A stretch of 38,873 bases of DNA from a virus: IMG/VR virus record IMGVR_UViG_3300030098_003565, positions 1-38,873 of that record; one strand, 5' to 3'. A model generated the notes under the pieces. The model saw only the letters and a list, made by a program, of their open reading frames with translations. It ran no database searches and had not been told where the DNA came from. Numbering within the stretch: the stretch's first letter is position 1; the number at the start of each line of letters is the position of its first letter. The translations under genes and the position numbers were made by a program. Positions 19,806 to 27,900 of the stretch are shown here, piece after piece.

Positions 19806-19916
19806 CTAAAAGATTACTTTAAGAGATTGTTTGCATACATTAGGTGAGCTATCACAGTAGTAACCCTTACCTGTCTTTTTTAGAATGTGCTTACATTCTT
19901 TACATTTTTTATTCAA
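19806..19916 (-). CDS. Possible zinc-ribbon microprotein, 36 aa
   Basis: TTG start at 19916 without an SD. Four Cys in the order C5-x2-C8-x12-C21-x6-C28 (KCKECKHILKKTGKGYYCDS). The Cys spacing and Lys-rich context look protein-like, but the lack of SD and of a clear promoter keep confidence low. Confidence 0.4.
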   Translation of the reverse strand: MNKKCKECKHILKKTGKGYYCDSSPNVCKQSLKVIF

Positions 19917-20006
19917 TAATATATATTTTAATTCTTAATATTCTTTTTGGGCAGTAACGGGCATAGAAGGGTGTAGGCTTGAAAAATTAATTTTAAGTAG
20001 TCCTTG

Positions 20007-20089
20007 GGTAGCTTACTTGTCTTTCTAGTTGGTCAGGTCTCCCTGGTAAGCCTTTTGTACTCCCGATGTCCTCTTTACCTGTAACTACC
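20007..20089. ncRNA. Further stem-bounded folded element (unit F)
   Basis: On the - strand GGTAGTTAC and GTAAGCTACC close an 83-base segment with a 9-bp stem bearing one bulged G. The arm sequence GTAGGTAG at its 5' edge matches the opening arms of the array at 16-17 kb. Inside, GGTAA/TTACC can pair. Both strands can fold, so the transcribed strand is uncertain. Confidence 0.45.
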
Positions 20090-20222
20090 TACTTCTTAAT
20101 TTTTGTTTGTTATAACTTACAATACTATCATAGTTCTATTAATATAGATAGTACATAAAAACTCTTCCTGTGATTATGTATATAAATCCCTGCCTCCCCT
20201 TTGGTAGGGATACAAAGAATGT

Positions 20223-20294
20223 GGGGGTGTCCAAGTTAGAGTCTCTGCTGGGCAACCAATAGAGATAACGTGGGTGCAAATCCCACCACCTCCA
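20223..20294 (+). ncRNA. tRNA-like element with one long central arm
   Basis: GGGGGTG (20223-20229) pairs with CACCTCC (20287-20293, one G-U) as a 7-bp acceptor stem with an A discriminator. GTGGG-TGCAAAT-CCCAC (20270-20286) is a 5+7 T arm, though the loop has G where U55 is usual. The 40 bases between do not form D and anticodon arms. Instead GTTA/TAAC and TCTCT/AGAGA build one extended arm capped by TGG-GCAA-CCA. No CCA is encoded. This resembles the tRNA-like domain of tmRNA (acceptor, unpaired D side, T arm, long helix) without an mRNA module. It could be a tRNA mimic or a degenerate tRNA. Confidence 0.55.
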
Positions 20295-20315
20295 CTATAA
20301 AAAATTTTTTTTTGC

Positions 20316-20522
20316 CTACGGCAAAGGTTCTTGTAAATCGGTGGGTGCTTTTCTTCCCTTGATTCTTGGAATTGTTTTTATCTTATGTTTATTACACCAA
20401 GGGTGTTTATTGTATTTTGAAATAACAGTTTTACAATCTTCCTTTTTACACACCCTTCCACTACTATAAGTCTTAGAGGGTTTAGCATTAGGGTATTTAT
20501 TACCTTTGATATAATCACTCAT
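20316..20522 (-). CDS. Small zinc-finger protein, antisense to the leader
   Basis: A 68-residue basic protein with VCKKEDCKTVISKYNKHPWC followed by NKH: a C-x4-C-x11-C-x2-H finger of the C..C.T.LSxYN....C..H style seen in actinobacterial and phage DNA-binding proteins. There is no SD; a TATACT hexamer ends eight bases before the ATG, so translation may be leaderless. It lies opposite the rightward leader, so strong rightward transcription would antagonise it. It could be an early regulator. Confidence 0.6.
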   Translation of the reverse strand: MSDYIKGNKYPNAKPSKTYSSGRVCKKEDCKTVISKYNKHPWCNKHKIKTIPRIKGRKAPTDLQEPLP

Positions 20523-20545
20523 AGAAATTAAGTATAGGAGGAAAA

Positions 20546-20611
20546 ATGCCAGGTAAGAAGTATTCGTACAAAAAGGGTATGAAGAAAAACAAATCTAGAA
20601 GAAGGAAGTAA
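20546..20611 (+). CDS. Basic microprotein, 21 aa
   Basis: Excellent SD (AGGAGGAAAA) before ATG. The product is nearly all Lys/Arg/Tyr/Gly (KKYSYKKGMKKNKSRRRK) and its stop overlaps the next start. Small basic peptides of this kind often precede terminase genes in marine phages. Probably a nucleic-acid-binding virion or packaging accessory. Confidence 0.55.
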   Translation: MPGKKYSYKKGMKKNKSRRRK

Positions 20612-20718
20612 TGCCTTTTAAGAAAGTTGGACCAAACAAATATAAATCCCCTAGTGGAAGAATATTTACAGGAAAACAAGTTAAAGCCTATTATGCAAAA
20701 AATAGAAAGAAAAGGTAA
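20611..20718 (+). CDS. Basic microprotein, 35 aa (KYKSPSGR type)
   Basis: Overlaps neighbours by one base on each side. The pattern KKVGPNKYKSPSGRIFTGKQ then VKAYYA matches small basic proteins seen near packaging genes in marine phages. Likely a DNA-binding accessory, possibly packaged. No catalytic motif. Confidence 0.62.
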   Translation: MPFKKVGPNKYKSPSGRIFTGKQVKAYYAKNRKKR

Positions 20719-22631
20719 TGCCCAAACCTATATGTAAAAAAAACTCTTACAAAGGAGAGACCTGTAGAAGGCAGAGAAGAACACATAGTCCGTACTGTTC
20801 TGACAAATGTAGAAACAGAGCTGCTTACTTAAGAAAGAAAAACAAAGAAGAGCTTGAGCAACCAGCCGAGTTTGTTGAAAGGAAACTTCCTTCAACAGTT
20901 TCCAGAGGACCTCACTATGAGTACTTTGTTGGTAGTTATGCACAAGCTATTGAAGAAGGAAAGTTAACACATCAGAAGGTTGCGAACAAAATGAACATAG
21001 CTAGAAGTATTGTTACAAAAATGTATCAGGCTTACCTAGAAGATAAAATGATTTTGGAGCAACAAGAAAACTGGGAGACACCAAAAGAAGCTGTTAAGAG
21101 TTTAGAGGAGTTTACCAAGTTTAGAGATAGATACTTTTTAACAGAGACAGGAGAGAAGTATGAAACAGCAGACTTTCACATCAAGTGGATTAACTCTATA
21201 TTAGATGCTATAGATAACGGAAAACAACAAATGATTTTATCTCCTCCTAGGCACGGAAAGACAGACTTACTTACACACTTTGCAGTATGGCAGATTTGTA
21301 AAAACCCTAACATACGAGTTATGTGGGTTGGTGGTAATGAGGAGATAGCAAAGAACGCAGTTGGTGCTGTGTTAGACCATTTAGAAAATAATGAACAATT
21401 AATTTTAGATTTCTGTGGACCTGGTAATACATTCCAACCAAAAGTTAGAAGTGGAAAGTCCTGGTCATCAGGACAGTTTACAGTTGCAACAAGAAATGTA
21501 ACTGGAATTAAATCTCCATCTATGGTTGCTGTAGGGAAAGGTGGAAAGATTCTCTCAAGAGATTGTGATTTGATTATTGCTGATGACATTGAGGACCACG
21601 GAACAACTATTCAACCAAGTGCAAGGGAACAGACAAGACAATGGTGGACAACAACTCTCTCTTCAAGGAAAGAGGAACATACAGCTATTGTAGTTATAGG
21701 TTCAAGACAGCACCCAGAGGATTTATATAACTTTCTTTTAGAAAACCCAGAGATGGAGACAATAGTAGAAGAAGCACACGATTCGTTATGTGTAAAACCA
21801 GAGACAGAGGTTGAAAAACATAAAAAGTGTATGTTGTGGGCATCTAAGAGAAGTTACAAGTGGTTAATGTCTCAGAAAAACAATGCAGACACAACAGGTG
21901 GTAGAGCAATTTTTGAAATGGTGTATTTGAATAAAGCATTTGTTGAAGGGATTACAATGTTTAGTTCTGAAGAGGTGGACCAATGTAGAGATGTAAACAG
22001 AGTAATAGGACATATCCCATCAGGAACTCATTTGATTGCTGGGCTTGACCCTGCATCTACAGGATTTCAGGCTTGTTTCTTATGGGCAGCTAATCCTGAA
22101 ACAGGAATGTTGTATTTAGTAGATATAGAAAACGAAGAAGGTGGAGGAGTTATACAGGCAAGGAAGTCTATAAAGAAGTGGTATGAGATGTACGGACTTT
22201 CTCATTGGGTTATTGAGGAGAACGGATTTCAAAAAGCCATTAGGCAAGATGTAGAGTTAAAAAATTATTCAGCAAGAAATGGAATACACTTAGAGGGTCA
22301 TCAGACACAGAGAAACAAATATGACCCAATTTATGGTGTTGGCTCTATGAAACAGCTTTTTGAACAAAGTCTAATAAGTTTGCCATATGGCAATACAGAA
22401 AGTGAAACTAAGAGTAATATATATCGTAGACAACTAATTTATTTTTCATCTGCTGCTAGTAGGGCAAGTAAGGCGAAAAGTTACAAATCAGATGTTGTAA
22501 TGGCATCTTGGTTTCCAATGAGAGTTGTAAGGAGACTAGGTAAAGAGAGAATGGCTGAAATAGGATACGAGTACACACCAAGTTTTGGTGAATGGGATAT
22601 AAGCGAAGTAAACGAAGCACCTTGGAGTTAA
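20718..22631 (+). CDS. terL: Terminase large subunit with N-terminal DNA-binding module
   Basis: A 637-residue packaging ATPase/nuclease. The ATPase has Walker A SPPRHGKT (175-182) and Walker B CDLIIADDIED (283-293). The C-terminal nuclease shows IAGLDPAS, VIEENGF and SDVVMAS, the expected acidic triad. The N-terminal 115 residues carry a Cys4 cluster (C6, C16, C27, C31) followed by an HTH-like segment (KLTHQKVANKMNIARSIVTK), a layout normally expected in a separate small subunit. No separate terS is recognisable nearby, so DNA recognition may be fused here. It drives DNA into the prohead through the portal encoded next. Confidence 0.92.
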   Translation: MPKPICKKNSYKGETCRRQRRTHSPYCSDKCRNRAAYLRKKNKEELEQPAEFVERKLPSTVSRGPHYEYFVGSYAQAIEEGKLTHQKVANKMNIARSIVTKMYQAYLEDKMILEQQENWETPKEAVKSLEEFTKFRDRYFLTETGEKYETADFHIKWINSILDAIDNGKQQMILSPPRHGKTDLLTHFAVWQICKNPNIRVMWVGGNEEIAKNAVGAVLDHLENNEQLILDFCGPGNTFQPKVRSGKSWSSGQFTVATRNVTGIKSPSMVAVGKGGKILSRDCDLIIADDIEDHGTTIQPSAREQTRQWWTTTLSSRKEEHTAIVVIGSRQHPEDLYNFLLENPEMETIVEEAHDSLCVKPETEVEKHKKCMLWASKRSYKWLMSQKNNADTTGGRAIFEMVYLNKAFVEGITMFSSEEVDQCRDVNRVIGHIPSGTHLIAGLDPASTGFQACFLWAANPETGMLYLVDIENEEGGGVIQARKSIKKWYEMYGLSHWVIEENGFQKAIRQDVELKNYSARNGIHLEGHQTQRNKYDPIYGVGSMKQLFEQSLISLPYGNTESETKSNIYRRQLIYFSSAASRASKAKSYKSDVVMASWFPMRVVRRLGKERMAEIGYEYTPSFGEWDISEVNEAPWS

Positions 22632-22632
22632 T

Positions 22633-24384
22633 ATGAAAGCAACAGATTTACAAGATAGAATAACGCAACTACATTACGACAACCAAGAAGCATATGCAAC
22701 AAGAGGTCGTATTCGTGCAATAATGAATGGTGGACCTTCAGGTATCTTAGCTTTATTGGGAGACCAGATAAAAGGTTTCCAAGAATGGCAAGTTCCAGTT
22801 CCAAACCTTATGAATACAGGATTAGAACATTTAGCTCAAAAAATAGGTCGTATTCCTAATCTTAAAATAGATATACCTAATGACAGAGATTCAGAAAGGT
22901 CAAAACAAAAAGCAGAAAAGATTGCAAGAATTGTTACTGCTTATGATGACAACCAGAGATTAGATATTCAAATGCCACAAGTTGGTAGGTGGCTACCAGG
23001 TTATGGTTTTGCTGTATGGGTTATTAGAGAGAAAAAAGATGCTAATGGAGTTCCTTACCCTTGTGCAGAACTAAGAGACCCTTATAACTGTTTTCCTGGT
23101 TATTATGGTGCAGACCAAAAACCAGTAGATTTATCCATAGTTCGTAGAGTTCCAAAGTATGCACTAGAGAATGTATATCCAGATTTCAAAGATGCAATTA
23201 ACAGAGAAGCTAAACACGAAGGATTGAATGTTGGTGGTGGATATGCTTCTCCATATACAGATTCTTATTCAGGTTCTTGGGCTAACTCCAATGGACAGGG
23301 AGATTTAGTTGCAGAATATTATAATGATGATGGAACATATGTATACCATATGGCATCAGGAACAGTATTTGATTTTATTCCTAATCCACTACAAAGTGGT
23401 CCTGCTTTCGTTGTAGCGAAGAAATTTTCTTTTGACCAGCTACAAGGACAGTATGACCAAATCATAGGATTGATGGCAGCTATGGCAAAGATAAATGTTA
23501 TGAGCATTATTGCTATGGAAGATGCTGTCTTTACAGAAACAAATATTTCAGGAGAGCTTGAATCAGGACAGTATAGAAAAGGAAGATTTGCTGTAAACTA
23601 TTTGTCTCCAGGAACACAGGTTTCAAAACCAGCTTCAAATGTTCCTTATCAGATTTTTCAACAGATAGATAGAGTTGAAAGACAACTTCGTATTGGTGGT
23701 GCATATCCTGTTACTGATGATTCTCAATCTCCACTTAGCTTTGCTACTGGTAGAGGTTTAGAGGAACTAGGTGCATCAATGTCTTTGATGATTAGAGAAT
23801 ACCATACAGTAATGGCAGACGCTATTGAACAGACAGATGCGAAAAGACTTGAGTGGGATAGTGTTATGTATGGTGGAAAGCCAAAACCATTATCAGGATA
23901 TATGGATAACAAGTTCTATGCAGAGAAATATGACCCAGAAAAAGATATAGGATTTAATTATAAAACTAGAAGAGTTTATGGTGCTATGGCTGGTTATGAT
24001 GAACCACAGAAGATAGTTACAGGGCTGCAATTACTTCAAGCAGGTATCATAGATACTCAAACCTTACAAGAAAATTTAGATGGGTTAGATAACATAGTTA
24101 GAGTTAATGAACGAATAACTAGAGAGAAAGCAGATAAGGTATTGTTTGATACTTTACTTGCACAATCACAAGCAGGAGACCAAAGAGCAACAATGGCTAT
24201 TGTTGAGATTAGAAAAAATCCTGGTGATGTACAAAATATTTTAGATAAATTCTTTACCCCTCAAGAACCACAAATGACAGAAGAGGAGATTTCTTTTGTA
24301 GAAGGACAAGGACCTCAAGGACCTCAAGTTCCTCAAGGTCCTCCACCTGGTATTGCTCAGTTAATTGGAGGATTGGGAGGATAA
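22633..24384 (+). CDS. Portal protein
   Basis: A 583-residue protein directly after TerL; size, position and content (VPNLMNTGLEHLAQKIGRIP early, long helices in the crown/stem region around 360-420) fit the dodecameric portal through which DNA enters and leaves. The C-terminus is a Gly/Pro/Gln collagen-like stretch (GPQGPQVPQGPPPG). Coupled to the next gene by TAATG. Confidence 0.85.
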   Translation: MKATDLQDRITQLHYDNQEAYATRGRIRAIMNGGPSGILALLGDQIKGFQEWQVPVPNLMNTGLEHLAQKIGRIPNLKIDIPNDRDSERSKQKAEKIARIVTAYDDNQRLDIQMPQVGRWLPGYGFAVWVIREKKDANGVPYPCAELRDPYNCFPGYYGADQKPVDLSIVRRVPKYALENVYPDFKDAINREAKHEGLNVGGGYASPYTDSYSGSWANSNGQGDLVAEYYNDDGTYVYHMASGTVFDFIPNPLQSGPAFVVAKKFSFDQLQGQYDQIIGLMAAMAKINVMSIIAMEDAVFTETNISGELESGQYRKGRFAVNYLSPGTQVSKPASNVPYQIFQQIDRVERQLRIGGAYPVTDDSQSPLSFATGRGLEELGASMSLMIREYHTVMADAIEQTDAKRLEWDSVMYGGKPKPLSGYMDNKFYAEKYDPEKDIGFNYKTRRVYGAMAGYDEPQKIVTGLQLLQAGIIDTQTLQENLDGLDNIVRVNERITREKADKVLFDTLLAQSQAGDQRATMAIVEIRKNPGDVQNILDKFFTPQEPQMTEEEISFVEGQGPQGPQVPQGPPPGIAQLIGGLGG

Positions 24385-24575
24385 TGAACGAAACTGATAA
24401 AGAGTTTGCAAGTATAATTAATGAACATCTTTGGGATGTAGATGATATTGGAGAAGATATATTATTAGAGGAAGCTATAAAACAACACGAAAAACTAGCT
24501 TCTTTGTCGCCTTATAAATTTATAGTTATTAATTCAATAGTAGAGTTTTTTGAGGAAAGAGGAGAAGATGACTAG
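24384..24575 (+). CDS. Hypothetical acidic protein, 63 aa
   Basis: Small, acidic and helical (FASIINEHLWDVDDIGEDIL). Overlaps the portal stop and the next start. Not recognised; a structural or assembly accessory by position. Confidence 0.6.
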   Translation: MNETDKEFASIINEHLWDVDDIGEDILLEEAIKQHEKLASLSPYKFIVINSIVEFFEERGEDD

Positions 24576-24978
24576 AGCGCCTAAACCAATGTATACAAAT
24601 CAAACTTATGGCACTACTGAAGAATTAAATAGAAGATTAAGAGATGTTGATAATAAAGAAATTACTGGAAGAAATAATAATTTACCTCCTGCTTCTATTA
24701 ATACAACTGACCAAACTAGAACAATACAACCAGTTGAAGAAGAAGTTGCACAAATCACAGGTCAAGAAGGTGTTTCCCCTGTATCAAATTTAGGACAAAC
24801 TACAAATATGTTAGATGTTCTTAGGGATTCTGATTTCGCAAATGAAGATGCAACAGCAGGTGCTAGTCCTGTATATGTAAGTCAAACTGAATTAGGAGAT
24901 TTAGATTACGAAGTTTTAGCTTCTTTATCAGGCAATACAAGTGTTAATGCTTTAAAAGAAATATTGCAACAAGGCTAG
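24568..24978 (+). CDS. Hypothetical structural protein, 136 aa
   Basis: I start at ATG 24568, preceded by AAGAGGAGAAG. Polar, low in hydrophobics, rich in Asn/Thr/Gln (likely extended), with a C-terminal helix (SVNALKEILQQ). Overlaps the previous gene by eight bases. Possibly a head accessory or scaffold-like protein; not recognised. Confidence 0.6.
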   Translation: MTRAPKPMYTNQTYGTTEELNRRLRDVDNKEITGRNNNLPPASINTTDQTRTIQPVEEEVAQITGQEGVSPVSNLGQTTNMLDVLRDSDFANEDATAGASPVYVSQTELGDLDYEVLASLSGNTSVNALKEILQQG

Positions 24979-24979
24979 T

Positions 24980-27900
24980 ATGAGTAACGAAATAGTTGGG
25001 CCATACACTTTTGGTGAAGATTACAGACAGATACAGGAAAAACAAAAAAAAATACAATTTAGTTTTAATAAGAAAAAAGCTGAAGTAACTCCAGAACAAA
25101 TACAAAGAGTAAATCAATTAACAGAGAAATATCCTACTGCTTTAAGTGGTTTAATTTCTTCTGCAGTTATTTCAAATTTATCAGATGAAGAGTTTGAAAA
25201 AGTATTAGCTTTACAATACAAAGCAATAGGTAAAGGAAATCCCTCATTACCTAATCCAATAGGTAATCAAGTTACAAATGGTTTAATAATGAACAAGGCT
25301 TTTGGAAAAGATTTAGAATCTAAATATAAAGGTGAATTTGAACCCAAGCCTTGGACTTCAAAAAGCACTTCTGAAGATTATAAAAGGGGATTAGGAGTTT
25401 TAGCAAAACTTATTCAATTAGCAGGGGAAGCATTATGGAATCCTATAGGTAAAGCAGAAAGAGCTTTTGTAGAAACTGCTGAAACTTATGAAAAACCTTT
25501 TCAGTTAATGGCTGATTTAAAACAACAGGAAATAGAGGAATTAAAAAATAATGCAACTTCAATAAAACCAGGAGAACCAGGAGACACTTTATTCAATATA
25601 GCTACTAAAAGAGATGAAAAAAAGAAATTAGAAAGAACAGGTCAAATTGCTGGTTTAGCTTTAACATTTGCAAATTTATTGTCTGGTCGTGCTTCTCTTA
25701 CATCTAAAGCAACTAGAAAAACATTTTCTGAAAAATATAAGAATGCTGGTTCTTCTATTGCAGGAACAGCAGTTGAAAAAATAAAACAAGGAGAAGACCC
25801 ACAAGAAGTATTTAATAGTTTTGGAGATGGGTTTCTTTTAGAAGGTCCAATAGTAAAAGAAGCATTAGAAAATCAAGAAGCATATAAATATCGTGGAAGA
25901 AATATAACTATTGGTAGATATGTAGAAGATGTTATAGGTGTAGACCCTAATAGTGTTTTGTATGGTGGGGTTTCAGGAGTAATAGATTTTGCTAAAGTAT
26001 TAAGATTTGACCCTTTATTAGTTGCAGGAACTATAAATAAATCTATAAAGTTTTCAAAATCACTTGGTGGTAAATTACAAAAAGCGTATAAAGAAGCTAA
26101 CTTTGAAGAGATACCAAAGATATTAGATAACTTTTTAGATAGTGAAAAGTCAGCTCCTCTAATAGAAGCTATTGCAAAAAACAAAGATTTTAAACAATTA
26201 TTTGATGCTGTAAAGGATACAGATTTAGCTATAAAGTTATACAATGCAGATACACCAGCAGCAGTAAAAGCCTCTTTAGATTTTTGGGTAAAGACCCAAC
26301 AATCTGTTGGAATACCTAAAGTAATTAGAAGTTTTCAAAGTCTTGGTTATAACAAAAACTTAATTAAAGGATTAAAAGGAAAAAATGCAGCTTATTCTAA
26401 ATTTGGAGAATGGACACCAGAAGCAGGTGCTTCTTATTCTGATGCTAACCAATCAGTTAAAGTATATAATCAATGGTTAGTTAATTTTCAAATACCAAGA
26501 GAGACAGCAAATAACTTAGCTTATAAATTTGGTATTGCAGCTAATACTGGAAATAAAGCTCTAATGAATAAGATACTTTTTGAAAGCACATTAGACGCAG
26601 CAAAAGAAGTTGCTAAGAAAAAAGGATTTAAAAAAACTGATTTCCTAGATGATTATTTTAAAGAACTTTCAGGTATGAGTGAAATGAATGGAAAATCTTA
26701 TTGGGCTAAAGTTCAAGAAACTATGGGTGGAAAGTATGTAGTAGGTGAAGCTGAGTTTTTAGGTCAAAGAACATCTATACCAGGACCAGGTGGTAAAGCT
26801 CTTAATTTACCTACCCCTGTTGATGCAGGACAACATTTTGACGATATGTGGACATTAGGAAGTCCAAAAGATATTAGAAGAGCTTTAGGTAAAATAAATA
26901 AAATAGCAAGATTACCACTTAATAAAACATCTGGATTTAGAGGACTACAAGAAGTAGCTTCAAAAATACCTGGTGTTAATACTCCTGTTGATGACATTTT
27001 AAAAAATATTCCAGAAAAATATACAGATTTAATGATGGCTGCACCAGGGAAAGTTAGTGGCCAAGGACTTGTTTACGGAACTGTGGATAGAATGTTATGG
27101 CCATTTCAGAAAGTTTGGACAGGGGTTCAATTAATTACTAGACCAGCTTGGACATTAAGAATATTTGGTGAATCACAATTTAGAATGGGATTAGATGGAT
27201 TAGACAACTGGATAGAAAATCCAATGTCTATGTTTGTGTGGGGAACTTATACTGATGATTTGTTAGGTAACCCTTGGAAAATGGGAACTAGAAGAGGTAA
27301 AAGAGCCTATAACCCAGATATAGAAAAAGTTATTGCAAGAAGATTAGGTTCAGTTTTTGGTAAAAATAGCCAAGAAAGCATTATAAAAGGACAATGGTAT
27401 CCAACTGCAACACAGTCTTTAAATGAACCAAGCAAAATACAAGCGTGGCAATTAAATCTTAAATGGCCTTTAGAAAGTGATTTAGCTCAAGCTGTTGCTG
27501 GTACTATTTTAGATGGTACAGACTTAACAAAAGTAAAGGCTTCGTTTTGGAATGGAAAACTTAGGTCTGTAAGAAACACTCTTAATGAAACAAGAATAGA
27601 TTTTAAAGGAAAGCGTACTAATCCTTATACAAAATTATCTGATGCTGATGCTTATGTAGATTCATATAGAGAATGGATAATGGATTTAACTAATGGTAAT
27701 CCAAACATACTTAAGATGATAAGAGATAGGAGAATTAATATAGATGGTTCAGATATTGATTTATCTTCTATAGATAGATTTACTCCAACAAATATTAAAA
27801 GTATTAAAAAGTTTTTAGGTGAAAACATAGATGCTTTACCAGATGCTTTACCAGTTCCTTCTTGGGTTAGTAATCCTGCTAAAAATAACGAAGTGTTTGA

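Larger units (their letters stand above)
19581..20222. other. Intergenic control region before the morphogenesis genes
   Basis: About 640 bases with no convincing rightward gene. It is AT-rich to 19970, with a leftward zinc-ribbon ORF (19806-19916), then a more GC-rich folded segment (20007-20089), a palindrome-rich stretch near 20120-20155 (ACTATC/GATAGT around CTATTAATATAG), and a 9-bp hairpin with an 8-base loop at 20186-20211 (ATCCCTGCC/GGTAGGGAT). This lies upstream of the terminase, so it is a reasonable place for a packaging site or origin; no defining motif is visible. Confidence 0.45.

Noticed and set aside
20223-20294. Ordinary tRNA gene
   Set aside because: Acceptor and T arm are good, but no D stem and no 7-base anticodon loop can be drawn, so I list it as tRNA-like only.
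20223-20294. Complete tmRNA
   Set aside because: Only 72 bases long with no tag reading frame or pseudoknots; at most the tRNA-like part.
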